Virus record (IMG/VR): IMGVR_UViG_3300046516_001004
Coordinates: 1 to 63,536 of that record
Direction: 5' to 3' (one strand)
DNA from: a virus
DNA: 63,536 nt
Position numbers and translations under genes: made by a program. The notes beneath the pieces were generated by a model that worked only from the letters and a program-made list of their open reading frames with translations, was not told the origin of the DNA and did not search any database. Numbering within the stretch: the stretch's first letter is position 1; each line of letters starts with the position of its first letter. Shown here in pieces: positions 48,589-56,000 of the stretch.

Positions 48589-48942
48589 CTACGGAAATAC
48601 TTTAATTTCCGGCCGATCAACATCGTCCGGAGTCCGGCCATCTTCCTCTGCGCGTGGCGCCGGCACAGGTTCAGAATCAGCGCCGCTTCCGTACTGTCTA
48701 CGAATGTCGTCGTCGATTTCTGCAAACCCTGTGGCCTTTCGTTTTTCCATTTCGAGCGCTCCGGAGGTTATCAGCTTGCGGATTTCCCAGTCCGTTTCCA
48801 TTCTCCGCAAAGCGGCCAATGCGTGAGCGTGAACGCCTGCGATTCGGAAGGCAATCAATTCCGGATGTAATCTGGCGGCCGTCTCGCACAGGCGTGCAAG
48901 CCGGGACCACTCTGCCGCGGATAGTTTGTTGGCGCGTGGCAT
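48589..48942 (-). CDS. Hypothetical helical protein
   Basis: 117 residues: RANKLSAAEWSRLARLCETAARLHPELIAFR is an amphipathic helix pair; the C-terminal third is disordered and acidic (DGRTPDDVDRPEIKV). It lies in the middle of the leftward group, after the first exported protein. Confidence 0.5.
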   Translation of the reverse strand: MPRANKLSAAEWSRLARLCETAARLHPELIAFRIAGVHAHALAALRRMETDWEIRKLITSGALEMEKRKATGFAEIDDDIRRQYGSGADSEPVPAPRAEEDGRTPDDVDRPEIKVFP

Positions 48943-48945
48943 CGT

Positions 48946-49305
48946 TCATATCCTTGCCAATTTCCCGACAGGCTGCCGGATCCGAATAATCTGTTTGTCG
49001 ATCTGTACGGTTTTCCCGCCCGTATACCACAGCGTGCCGGCCATGACATGCAGGCCGTCTGGTATCAGACGCGAGTCGAATTTTGCTTCGTAGATCCACG
49101 GCTTGGGATCGAGCGCGATTTTGGGCTCGATGAGTTTCCCATCGATGGAAAGTTGAAACGCGATCGGATCGCCCTTCACGTCGCGCGAGTCAATTCGAAC
49201 GGATGCGATCCCTGAGAACACGGGAATCGCCGTCAGCGCCATCATGAATTCCCCGCACACAACAAGCGCGACCAGCACACACACGAGTCGAAGAGAGTTT
49301 CCCAT
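48946..49305 (-). CDS. Predicted exported/membrane-anchored protein
   Basis: 119 residues from the ATG behind GGGGTGG; a longer frame is open but has no site. The hydrophobic start (LRLVCVLVALVVCGEFMMALT) is a signal or anchor. The mature part has FSGIASVRIDSRDVKGDPIAFQLSIDGK and DGLHVMAGTLWYTGGKTVQI, strand-rich like the neighbouring exported protein. Confidence 0.5.
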   Translation of the reverse strand: MGNSLRLVCVLVALVVCGEFMMALTAIPVFSGIASVRIDSRDVKGDPIAFQLSIDGKLIEPKIALDPKPWIYEAKFDSRLIPDGLHVMAGTLWYTGGKTVQIDKQIIRIRQPVGKLARI

Positions 49306-49418
49306 TACCACCCCAGGAACGGCGCCCGGCGCCGCGTGACTGTCCATACGATAGCGAGCGTGCACACGAAGGGAATCATGGCCGCGATTCCCAATTTCCA
49401 TTTGCTGCATCTGACCAT
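49305..49418 (-). CDS. Tiny membrane protein
   Basis: 37 residues: MVRCSKWKLGIAAMIPFVC then TLAIVWTVTRRRAPFLGW, a single transmembrane helix with positive flanks. It starts inside the end of the RuvC-like gene in another frame behind AGGAAAAACC, and its TAA overlaps the next ATG, which supports real translation. Confidence 0.45.
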   Translation of the reverse strand: MVRCSKWKLGIAAMIPFVCTLAIVWTVTRRRAPFLGW

Positions 49419-50035
49419 AAAACCGGTTTTTCCTTCTGCTTTCGTTTCCGTTTCCGTTCTGCAGGATACTTGATCGCCATGAGTGCTTCCCGTTCTGTGT
49501 GGTGGAAGTTCAGGTAGTCACTTTCGGGAAGTTGGAGCGCGTGTCCGATTCTTGCCAGACCAAACGCATCGGCCATGTTGTCGTCGACGATCGGCATCCC
49601 GGAAGCTTGCACTGCCGCGAGCATTTTTACTTTGTCGGCGTTGCCATTGCCAGCGATAAATTTCTTCAGCGACTTCGGCGACACCGTCCGGGGCGCGAGC
49701 TCCTTCGTTCGCAGGAAGTAGCGAATCACGCCACCGAGTTCGACGTTGGCGTCTTTGTACTGCTGATTCGCAGCGTAGGCATAACCTTCGATGACAATGT
49801 GGTGCGCGTGTCGAGCCCATTCCAGGACCGGAAACAGAATGTCTTCGGTTTGCTGCCGCATCGAACCTTCCCCGCGCAGCGCCACCGCGCCGTAATACCG
49901 GAATCCTTCCCACTGGCAAACAAGCCAGTGCTTTCCCGGAAGCTTCAGCTCCGGGAATTCTCCGCCGGCGCCGGGCGTACACAACAGCGCCAGGCCGGTC
50001 TTGCGCGTGCTGAGATCGACTCCCAGGGTGTTCAC
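49376..50035 (-). CDS. RuvC-like Holliday junction resolvase
   Basis: 219 residues from a GTG that overlaps the previous stop. VNTLGVDLSTRKTGLALL carries the first catalytic Asp, HHIVIEGYAYAANQQYKDA the Glu, and DDNMADAFGLARIG the late Asp pair, all in RuvC order. It would resolve four-way junctions or branched packaging substrates. The C-terminal 25 residues are Lys/Arg-rich. A much longer open frame upstream is a shadow. Confidence 0.75.
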   Translation of the reverse strand: MNTLGVDLSTRKTGLALLCTPGAGGEFPELKLPGKHWLVCQWEGFRYYGAVALRGEGSMRQQTEDILFPVLEWARHAHHIVIEGYAYAANQQYKDANVELGGVIRYFLRTKELAPRTVSPKSLKKFIAGNGNADKVKMLAAVQASGMPIVDDNMADAFGLARIGHALQLPESDYLNFHHTEREALMAIKYPAERKRKRKQKEKPVLWSDAANGNWESRP

Positions 50036-50220
50036 TTTTCGCGCCCTCGACGTTTGGAAAACAGAAGCGTCCTGGGATTCAGCGCCGGAGCTCCTTCCTT
50101 CGGCTTGCGGATGCCGGCCAGCTTCGCGTGCTGCTGGTCCGTGAGCCCGTTGATCTTTTCGATGATCCAGTCCGCGACAAAACGATCGCTTTCGGTGACT
50201 CTGAGATTGTCTGGTTTCAT
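50032..50220 (-). CDS. Small hypothetical protein before RuvC
   Basis: 62 residues; N-terminal helix (ESDRFVADWIIEKINGLTDQQHAKLAGIRK) and a basic end. Coupled to both neighbours (GTGA with RuvC, ATGA before). Possibly a replication or resolvase accessory; not recognised. Confidence 0.55.
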   Translation of the reverse strand: MKPDNLRVTESDRFVADWIIEKINGLTDQQHAKLAGIRKPKEGAPALNPRTLLFSKRRGREK

Positions 50221-50645
50221 GGCATTCCCTTCTTTCGCGCAACTTCGGCCAGCATTTCGGCGAATTCCTTCCGCCGGGTCTCAAGATCGGTTTCGTCAAA
50301 GCGCGCGTCTTTGTTGCGGTCTTCCAGCTGTTTTAGTTCCAGTCGACGCTGTTCGGTTAATCTTCGGCTGCTTTCCAAATTGGCCTGCATAGCAAACTCC
50401 CGGATGTGGGCCGGCGTCGGAAACTCTTTCAGAAGCGAAACGGACAGCTCGAATCCAGCGTTGATATCGGCTTCCGAAAGATCCGACAGCGCCAGGACAA
50501 ACATTTCCAGCCGCATCGGAAAGTCATCCATCGTCTTCCCGTACATCGGGAAGATCCCAGTTAAGCGTTGGAGCCAGAACGCTATTAAGCTGGGCTTTGA
50601 GTGCGCGGTTGTTTTTTTCGAAGTCCGTTTCTCGATGTCCGCCAT
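50217..50645 (-). CDS. Helicase-loader-like / replisome accessory protein
   Basis: 142 residues from the ATG after GAGGAAACGG. LIAFWLQRLTGIFPMYGKTMDDFPMRLEMFVLALSDL and LKEFPTPAHIREFAMQANLE follow the plan of G39P/DnaI-type loaders, in which a small helical domain precedes a flexible charged tail. Its location immediately after an O-like initiator is the classic place. The family match is weak. Confidence 0.4.
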   Translation of the reverse strand: MADIEKRTSKKTTAHSKPSLIAFWLQRLTGIFPMYGKTMDDFPMRLEMFVLALSDLSEADINAGFELSVSLLKEFPTPAHIREFAMQANLESSRRLTEQRRLELKQLEDRNKDARFDETDLETRRKEFAEMLAEVARKKGMP

Positions 50646-51324
50646 GTCCGTTTCCTCCGTTTCGGCCAAACGTGATTGAGTTCCGCATCCAGGTCCGCCA
50701 GGTGGCTTCCCAGTCGAGCCGGGTTTCCCCTTTTCCCCGGAAGTGGTCGAGCATTTGTTCGGTCTCTTTTTCCAGGTCGACTTTGACGCCGTTTTTGGCT
50801 GCCCAGTCCCGGTGTTTTTGAGTGATCGGAATTGTGCCCGGCGGTTTTGTTTTGCGATCGGAACGATCGACAATCCCCGTCTTAGGGTTCAATTTGGGTT
50901 CTCTTTTGGGTTCCGTGGGGCACTGTGCCCCTACCTTCGTGTCGTCTATGCCCCTACCCTGGTGTCGCTCTGCCCCTAGAGGCGCTGTGCCCCTAGAGTC
51001 ATCCTGCCCCTGTTGGTAGGGGCTTTCTGCCCCTACTATACCTTCCCGCGTATTCTCTCCTGAGTGGTGTCGCTGTGCCCCTACCTTAAGAGTGTAAAGT
51101 GTGGTGTCAATTCCACGTTTCTGACGGGTGATTAAGAGGAGTTCTTCGAGGATCGTGAGGCTTCGCATGACGGTCCGGCGATCAAGTCCAGTGTCTTGGG
51201 TGATCGAGGTTAGGGACGGGAAGCACTGGTGAAGTTTGTTCGCGCGGTTGGCAAGGATCAACAGGATGTGCTTACAGGTGTGCGGCGCCTTCTGTTTTAT
51301 CGCCCAGTCAATATCCCGATTCAA
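50524..51324 (-). CDS. Replication initiator, lambda O-like with HTH_36 domain
   Basis: 266 residues. A winged helix-turn-helix at residues 15 to 75 (CFPSLTSITQDTGLDRRTVMRSLTILEELLLITRQK) matches HTH_36 replication initiators. The middle holds degenerate VGAQ/VGAE repeats read from the DNA iterons. The C-terminal segment with IPITQKHRDWAAKNGVKVDL and WEATWRTWMRNS is the O-type domain that contacts the helicase loader. It overlaps the loader gene by 122 bases. Confidence 0.65.
   Translation of the reverse strand: MNRDIDWAIKQKAPHTCKHILLILANRANKLHQCFPSLTSITQDTGLDRRTVMRSLTILEELLLITRQKRGIDTTLYTLKVGAQRHHSGENTREGIVGAESPYQQGQDDSRGTAPLGAERHQGRGIDDTKVGAQCPTEPKREPKLNPKTGIVDRSDRKTKPPGTIPITQKHRDWAAKNGVKVDLEKETEQMLDHFRGKGETRLDWEATWRTWMRNSITFGRNGGNGHGGHRETDFEKNNRALKAQLNSVLAPTLNWDLPDVREDDG
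50926..51084. other. Probable replication origin: TGCCCCTA iterons inside the initiator gene
   Basis: TGCCCCTA(C/G) starts at 50926, 50949, 50971, 50988, 51028 and 51076; a seventh copy at 51005 reads TGCCCCTG; and an inverted GGTAGGGGC lies at 51015. Steps are 23, 22, 17, 17, 23 and 48 bases. Origins of lambdoid phages likewise lie within the O gene. Flanking bases on one side are less GC-rich. I take the repeats as initiator binding sites. Confidence 0.65.
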
Positions 51325-51359
51325 ATCATTGCCATCCTGTCATTGCCAGAAAAGGGAAT

Positions 51360-51429
51360 GTGCTGGGGGGACGCGCCCGGCAATGGAAGGCTTCAACCCA
51401 AGAGCGACTTGGATGTTACCCCCCAGCAC
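51360..51429 (-). ncRNA. Candidate structured 5' leader RNA of the initiator operon
   Basis: GTGCTGGGGGG and CCCCCCAGCAC close a 48-base interior as a perfect 11-pair stem. In minus sense the interior contains CCAAG-TCGCT-CTTGG, GAAGCCTTC and GCCGGGC elements. It lies 36 bases upstream of the initiator start. A regulatory leader is possible; an operator would also explain the inverted repeat. Confidence 0.4.
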
Positions 51430-51480
51430 GGCGGATTCTGATTGTTCGGTGCTGAACAGTCAAGATTTATTCACAAATGG

Positions 51481-51909
51481 TCAGTGGATCGTCGGTGAAC
51501 CGGAGCTGCCGTCGATCAATGCCTGTAGTTCGTGAAGAAGATCCGGACCAAGCTTCTTACCCAAGGCGAAGCTGATCCAGGCACCGATGACGGCTTTCCC
51601 CATTTCGTCGTCAGCGTTGCAGAACCGCAAGGCGCCGGCGACATTACAGCCGCAGCACGCAAAACCGGGGAAATCGTCGCCGGGAGGCCGCACCAGCATC
51701 GTGCCCCTGGGAAGTTCGGCAAACAGTGTCGGCCAATTGGCGGCCGCGTGCCAGTCGATGATCATGGCTTCGATCACAGCATCGTGCCGGGACGTCACAA
51801 CGACGTTGCCGTGTGGGTCAATCAGGCTATTGAGCCCGGTTCCCTCTTCTCTCAAGGCCCAGCCACGCATGAGACAGACATGCCAGTTAATCGTGGTTCT
51901 CGGTGTCAC
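51481..51909 (-). CDS. Hypothetical protein next to the regulator
   Basis: 142 residues with several Cys (FACCGCNVAGALRFCNADDE) and His/Trp residues (DWHAAANWPTLFAELPRG). Its ATG overlaps the regulator's stop by four bases. No family recognised. Confidence 0.55.
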   Translation of the reverse strand: MTPRTTINWHVCLMRGWALREEGTGLNSLIDPHGNVVVTSRHDAVIEAMIIDWHAAANWPTLFAELPRGTMLVRPPGDDFPGFACCGCNVAGALRFCNADDEMGKAVIGAWISFALGKKLGPDLLHELQALIDGSSGSPTIH

Positions 51910-52109
51910 TTTGCGGTTACCTTCAGTTTGAGCTTTAGGACAGCCAGAAGCGCTTCGACCGTTGTTAGCGTGGGCTCACGTTCGCCGTTCAGGTTCCGGT
52001 AGAGCGTTGAAAATGCAATGCCGGCGCTGTAGGCAAGTTCCTGAACGGACAGGTCGCGCCGTTCGATTTCCCTCTTAATAGCTTTCATGACGGGCGAAAG
52101 TTCTGACAT
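51906..52109 (-). CDS. XRE-family repressor (second regulator)
   Basis: 67 residues: IKREIERRDLSVQELAYSAGIAFSTLYRNLNGEREPTL is a textbook Cro/CI-type helix-turn-helix. It faces a divergent rightward operon across a 110-base gap with a promoter and inverted repeat, the layout of a phage genetic switch. Confidence 0.78.
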   Translation of the reverse strand: MSELSPVMKAIKREIERRDLSVQELAYSAGIAFSTLYRNLNGEREPTLTTVEALLAVLKLKLKVTAK

Positions 52110-52137
52110 GGTGCCGGATCCTACCCGAAATAAGCTT

Positions 52138-52190
52138 TAGCAACAATGCGAAAGTTTGCTATTGACAGAAATTTCGTCGAAAGCTAGTCT
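52138..52190 (+). promoter_or_regulatory. Rightward promoter with adjacent inverted repeat
   Basis: TTGACA at 52162, a 17-base spacer, and TAGTCT at 52185 form a sigma70-type promoter ending 29 bases before the next start. Upstream, TAGCAA (52138) and TTGCTA (52156) form an inverted repeat that abuts the -35, and TTTCGTCGAAA lies in the spacer. Both are candidate sites for the adjacent repressor. Confidence 0.6.
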
Positions 52191-52219
52191 GCCCTGCGTA
52201 TCAGGCAGGAGAAAAGGCA

Positions 52220-52450
52220 ATGAGCGAAGCGGCAGAGAGCGAACCGGTCCCACCACCAGCGAAGAGCTATCTTGGAGATTCAGTCTATGCGGATTTCGAC
52301 GGGTACCACATCATTCTGACGACGGAGAATGGATACCCGGACGATCCAAGGAACAAGATCGCACTGGAGCCAGAGGTTATGGCTTCCCTGAAAGCATACG
52401 AAAAGCGACTCAACGAATTTAAGGCGGACTTCCACAGGAGAAACGGGTGA
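52220..52450 (+). CDS. First gene of the second rightward block
   Basis: 76 residues behind AGGAGAAAAGG. SYLGDSVYADFDGYHIILTTENGYPDDPRNKIALEPEV is a compact beta unit, known to me from many small phage early proteins (GDSVYA-FDG-I-L-T-NG). Unknown function. Confidence 0.7.
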   Translation: MSEAAESEPVPPPAKSYLGDSVYADFDGYHIILTTENGYPDDPRNKIALEPEVMASLKAYEKRLNEFKADFHRRNG

Positions 52451-52683
52451 GAGATCCCAAGGTTGATCCGCGGCCGGGAGATGAGTTCGTTTGCACGGTG
52501 GTGAAGTGCAAAGTCATCGGCACTGAAATGGACGAGACCGGAATTCACCACGTCGACATTCTGGGCGGCCATGTCACGTTGCCGTACCAGCCAAACTATC
52601 CGGCGAAGTTTACGATCGAGAGATTTAGGGCGTTTGTTGGGCATGACAGCGTTCAAGTGTTTCCAGTCCAGGAGGGGCAATGA
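52447..52683 (+). CDS. Hypothetical small protein
   Basis: 78 residues from a GTGA junction. Beta-rich: DEFVCTVVKCKVIGTEMDETGIHHVDILGGHVTL. Ends in an ATGA overlap with the next gene. No family known to me. Confidence 0.6.
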   Translation: MRDPKVDPRPGDEFVCTVVKCKVIGTEMDETGIHHVDILGGHVTLPYQPNYPAKFTIERFRAFVGHDSVQVFPVQEGQ

Positions 52684-52994
52684 CAGCACAAGAGGTAATC
52701 GATTCACTGACCAAGGCGGAGATCCCGGTACACCTGCATGGAGGGATCCTGCGATACGTGGATGTGGGGATCCGGCCGGGTGGATTCCTTTGCGCCTGTA
52801 TCGCGATGAATGCAGAGGAAGCGCTGAGCCGCGCCGCTGACATCGAGACGTCGATCGCCATTCCGGCGATCACACACTGGTTTCTGTTTGACGCGCCGGT
52901 AGGATGCGCCGGTAGCCGCGGCATTATCGATGAATGGATCGCAACGAAGCGTGGGGACCGCGCGGCTACACGACACGAAATGGGAGAGGAATAA
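52680..52994 (+). CDS. Hypothetical protein
   Basis: 104 residues: AQEVIDSLTKAEIPVHLHGG and ADIETSIAIPAITHWFLFDAPVGCAGSRG. Short Rossmann-like or ferredoxin-like alternations, no motif. Ends one base before the next ATG. Confidence 0.55.
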   Translation: MTAQEVIDSLTKAEIPVHLHGGILRYVDVGIRPGGFLCACIAMNAEEALSRAADIETSIAIPAITHWFLFDAPVGCAGSRGIIDEWIATKRGDRAATRHEMGEE

Positions 52995-52995
52995 G

Positions 52996-53181
52996 ATGGC
53001 AATCAGCCGGGAAGTTGAAATCGATCGTTTGAAACAGAAGATTCTCGACATGGATGACGAGGAGTTTACAGCGTTCCTTGGCTGGGCAATTGCGGCCGGG
53101 GACGTGAAGAAATACATGGCGCTGAAACGCGGCGACAAGCCGCAGCCGGCGCCCACTGACAAGGGAGATCCCAGCAAATGA
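52996..53181 (+). CDS. Hypothetical small helical protein
   Basis: 61 residues behind GGGAGAGGAATAAG. ISREVEIDRLKQKILDMDDEEF is a clear coiled-coil helix. Coupled to the recombination protein by ATGA. Confidence 0.6.
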   Translation: MAISREVEIDRLKQKILDMDDEEFTAFLGWAIAAGDVKKYMALKRGDKPQPAPTDKGDPSK

Positions 53182-54095
53182 AGAGTGAAGAGACTGAAGG
53201 CCGCGCCGTAGAGCCAGAGTTTGTACCGCCCGATACGCAGCTGGCCAGAACGCAAGGTTCAACGATTGAGGATCTGGCACAGACCGAAGAAGGCGTCGAT
53301 ATCATCGAGCGCGGCATTCTCATTATCAAGACGCTGCGCGCCGCATCGATCGCGTTGACACATCCGCAAGACTGGGTGTTGTTCAAGGCAGAGGATCGGA
53401 TTACCGGTTACTGCCAGGATGCCGGCTGCCAGCGCTTCTCCGATCTGTGGGGCATTGAGATCGTCAACCTGGGGACGTGGGAACGTGCCGAAGATCCCGA
53501 CACGAAAGACTTTTCCTACAGCATCACGGCCGACGGCATTTCCAAACGAACCGGCCAGACGGTGACCGGCATTACCGGAGTCCGCTATTCGACCGAAGAC
53601 TTCATCACGCGCCGGAAGCTGGGCCGGCTGCAGATCGACGCCGAAGTGCGCAAGGCCGCACGTGCCAACCTACATGGCAGCATCGTGCGCGAGCTGGCCG
53701 GAATGAAACAGGTACCGGAAGAAGAATTGAATTCGGTGTGGGCGCAGGCACAAATGACCGGCAAGACATCGGCCAAGTGCAACCGCGGCCGCGGATTCGG
53801 TACGCAGGCACAGCGCCTGGGCGCCGACGTCCAGCAATCGGACGATCTGAAACCCGGTGAAGAGCCGTTCTGCCAGCAATGCGATCCGCCGACGAAGATG
53901 AAGTTTGTACCCGGCGGAGTATCGCGCGACAGCCAGCGGCCGTATGACGCGTTTTGGGCCTGTACTGTGAAGGACAGCAAACACAAGGGTCTGAAGCACT
54001 CCGACCACATGAAGGGTGTGGAAGAGAGGCGGAAGGCCGGCGCCGCAGCTGAGGCCGAATCTAAGAAAGGCAGGGAGCCCGGTGCCGAAGGATGA
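53178..54095 (+). CDS. Recombination-associated annealing-like protein, predicted
   Basis: 305 residues. ALTHPQDWVLFKAEDRITGYCQDAGCQRFSDLWGIEI and later VRKAARANLHGSIVRELAGMKQVPEE resemble phage proteins found next to Cas4-type exonucleases that are believed to be Rad52/SAK-like annealers. A Cys pair (CQQC) and Lys-rich tail follow. Its pairing with the exonuclease gene supports a Red-like system. Confidence 0.45.
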   Translation: MKSEETEGRAVEPEFVPPDTQLARTQGSTIEDLAQTEEGVDIIERGILIIKTLRAASIALTHPQDWVLFKAEDRITGYCQDAGCQRFSDLWGIEIVNLGTWERAEDPDTKDFSYSITADGISKRTGQTVTGITGVRYSTEDFITRRKLGRLQIDAEVRKAARANLHGSIVRELAGMKQVPEEELNSVWAQAQMTGKTSAKCNRGRGFGTQAQRLGADVQQSDDLKPGEEPFCQQCDPPTKMKFVPGGVSRDSQRPYDAFWACTVKDSKHKGLKHSDHMKGVEERRKAGAAAEAESKKGREPGAEG

Positions 54096-54336
54096 GGGGG
54101 GATACGCCTTCCCCAAGGCGGACCTGCAGAATCCAAACGGTACGCCGTCAGAATGGCGCGCCGATGGCATGACACTCCGGCAGTGGTACGCGGGACTGGC
54201 AATGCAGGCGTTTCTAACCCGCGTCAGTGAATCGATCGCGGTTCCTTTTATTGCCGGCGCTTCTTTTGAAATTGCCGACGCGATGATCGAGGAAGGAAAA
54301 AAGAATGACGAAGGAACAACACCAAGCCCGACATAA
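54082..54336 (+). CDS. Hypothetical phage protein
   Basis: 84 residues from a GTG after GGGAGCCC. PKDEGGYAFPKADLQ then GMTLRQWYAGLAMQAFLTR matches a common family of short phage proteins (GGYAFP...GMTLRDWFAGQAL). Overlaps the previous gene by 14 bases and the next by 32. Confidence 0.65.
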   Translation: MPKDEGGYAFPKADLQNPNGTPSEWRADGMTLRQWYAGLAMQAFLTRVSESIAVPFIAGASFEIADAMIEEGKKNDEGTTPSPT

Positions 54337-54610
54337 AGAGCTGCACAAGTCGTTTGACGAACTGATCGCGGACTTCATCATGCAGAATCCCGGCCGGCTG
54401 CCCAGCAATACCCCTGTCATGGAGGTCATGAGCTGGTCCTACAGGCAAACGCAGGATCCGACGCCGATGCCAGGCGGTGAACACGATCTGAACGTACAGA
54501 CGGCAGAGCCGGAGAACCTTCAGGACAAGATCTTCGCGCTGGAAAAGCAGGTCCGGGAGCTGGAAGAAGAGCGCAATTCATTTATTGGAGTTATCCATGA
54601 GCACGATTGA
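54305..54610 (+). CDS. Hypothetical phage protein
   Basis: 101 residues: HQARHKELHKSFDELIADFIMQNPGRLPSNTPVMEVMSWSYRQT resembles a widespread phage family, then a coiled-coil C-terminus (ALEKQVRELEEERNSFI). Overlaps the nuclease gene start. Confidence 0.6.
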   Translation: MTKEQHQARHKELHKSFDELIADFIMQNPGRLPSNTPVMEVMSWSYRQTQDPTPMPGGEHDLNVQTAEPENLQDKIFALEKQVRELEEERNSFIGVIHEHD

Positions 54611-55772
54611 GAAACCACTTCCGAAGCCGGAGGAAATGACGCCGGCGGACATGGGCAACGCGATCACGACAGCGTGGGCCAATTTCGTCAATGCAGATTC
54701 CCGGCCGATGGGAAAGCGCGCGAACGTCTATGCGTCGTCCTACCGGGAATGCGATCGCCAGATGGTTCTGGACATGACGCACGGCGACCAGCTGCCGGCA
54801 TTCGATGCCGATACCCTTGCACGCTTCCGCCGTGGGAACGATCGGGAACGCGACATGATGGCGGACCTGAAAAAGATCGGCCGCAATTGTGAACCGTCGT
54901 TCGAAGTCGTCGGCGAACAGGAGCGCTTCGCCCTGAAAGACCAGAAGGGCCGCGACATCATTACCGGCAAGGTAGACGGCCGGCTGCAGTTCCGGGAATT
55001 CAAAAGCCTGAAGTTCCTACATGGCCAACGTAGTATCCCGGTGGAAGCCAAGGCATGGAACGCAAACCTTGTCGCGCGGATCCACACCTTCGAGGATCTG
55101 TTCCTGTCCCGGTGGACGAAGTCCGGCGCCTACCAGCTACTGTCCTATATCTTCGCGATGGATGTGCCGTTGGGATTCCTCGCGCTGGACCGCAGCGGCC
55201 TGCCAGCGTTTGTCCCAGTCGAGCTGTATCCGAATCTCGACAAGATGGAAAAGTTTCTGCAGAAGGCCACCACTGCGATGGATCACAAGGAAGCCGGCAC
55301 GCTTCCCGACTTCATCAAAGACAAAGAGGAGTGCAAGTTCTGTCAGCACTTCGGCCGCAATTGCAACCCACCGATCGACATGGGCGCCGGCGCGCAAGTG
55401 TTCACCGATCCCGATGTCATCGAGAAAGCAGAGCGCCTGGTGGACCTGGAACGGAAGTTGACCGATGAAGAGTGGACCGAATACAACCGGCTGGACAAGT
55501 GGAAGGGCGTGCAATTCCGCGGAGTGGAAACCGGTATCGCCGGCGGCCTGCTGATCAATGGGAAGTGGAAAAAGAAAAAGGAATTGAACGTTCCTGAAGA
55601 CAAGCAGGAAGAGTTCAACAAGAAGACGATCGAATACGAAACGGAGTTGGCGAAGTACACCGTCAGCAATGACAAGGGAAGCTTCCAAGTCAACCTGATG
55701 CGCGTGATCGATCTGAAGCCGGCAGAGCCGAAGCCGGCGGCCGAACCAAAACCGAAAAAGGAGAAAAAGTGA
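54597..55772 (+). CDS. Cas4/RecB-like PD-(D/E)XK exonuclease
   Basis: 391 residues from the ATG after TTGGAG. GKVDGRLQFREFKSLKF gives the catalytic Asp and ExK; SGAYQLLSYIFAMD the conserved QL-Y helix. The Fe-S cluster Cys are YRECDRQ early and CKFCQHFGRNC late. Residues 350 to 391 are a Pro/Lys-rich tail. With the annealing-like partner two genes upstream it should process ends for recombination. Confidence 0.75.
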   Translation: MSTIEKPLPKPEEMTPADMGNAITTAWANFVNADSRPMGKRANVYASSYRECDRQMVLDMTHGDQLPAFDADTLARFRRGNDRERDMMADLKKIGRNCEPSFEVVGEQERFALKDQKGRDIITGKVDGRLQFREFKSLKFLHGQRSIPVEAKAWNANLVARIHTFEDLFLSRWTKSGAYQLLSYIFAMDVPLGFLALDRSGLPAFVPVELYPNLDKMEKFLQKATTAMDHKEAGTLPDFIKDKEECKFCQHFGRNCNPPIDMGAGAQVFTDPDVIEKAERLVDLERKLTDEEWTEYNRLDKWKGVQFRGVETGIAGGLLINGKWKKKKELNVPEDKQEEFNKKTIEYETELAKYTVSNDKGSFQVNLMRVIDLKPAEPKPAAEPKPKKEKK

Positions 55773-55999
55773 ACAAGCTGCTCGACGACAAAAAATTCCT
55801 CAAGGCACTGGACGACTTCGAAAAGAAGCCGAAGACATTGAAGGGAGTGCCGGACGTTTGCGCCACCTATAAGCAGGTGAAGCCGATCCTCGCCGGAGTG
55901 CTGCCGTTTCTGGGATTCATTCCGGGAGTCGGCCCAAGGATCGTCAACGCGATCTCGGCTCTGATGACCGGGCTCGATGCGTTCTGTCCGAAGGTTTGA
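55769..55999 (+). CDS. Small hydrophobic protein after the exonuclease
   Basis: 76 residues from a GTG overlapping the previous stop. Helical N-terminus (KKFLKALDDFEKKPKTLKG) and a glycine-rich hydrophobic segment (ILAGVLPFLGFIPGVGP) that could be membrane-active. It ends just before the structured RNA region. Confidence 0.55.
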   Translation: MNKLLDDKKFLKALDDFEKKPKTLKGVPDVCATYKQVKPILAGVLPFLGFIPGVGPRIVNAISALMTGLDAFCPKV

Positions 56000-56000
56000 T

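Noticed and set aside
50036-50299. N-terminal extension of the RuvC-like protein
   Set aside because: The extra 88 codons cover the coupled 62-residue gene in another frame and are Arg/Gln-rich shadow sequence.
50926-51084. Short direct repeats that could look like a small CRISPR array
   Set aside because: Repeat core is only 8-9 bases, spacers are irregular and very short, the repeats are within a gene frame and include an inverted copy. Origin iterons explain them better.
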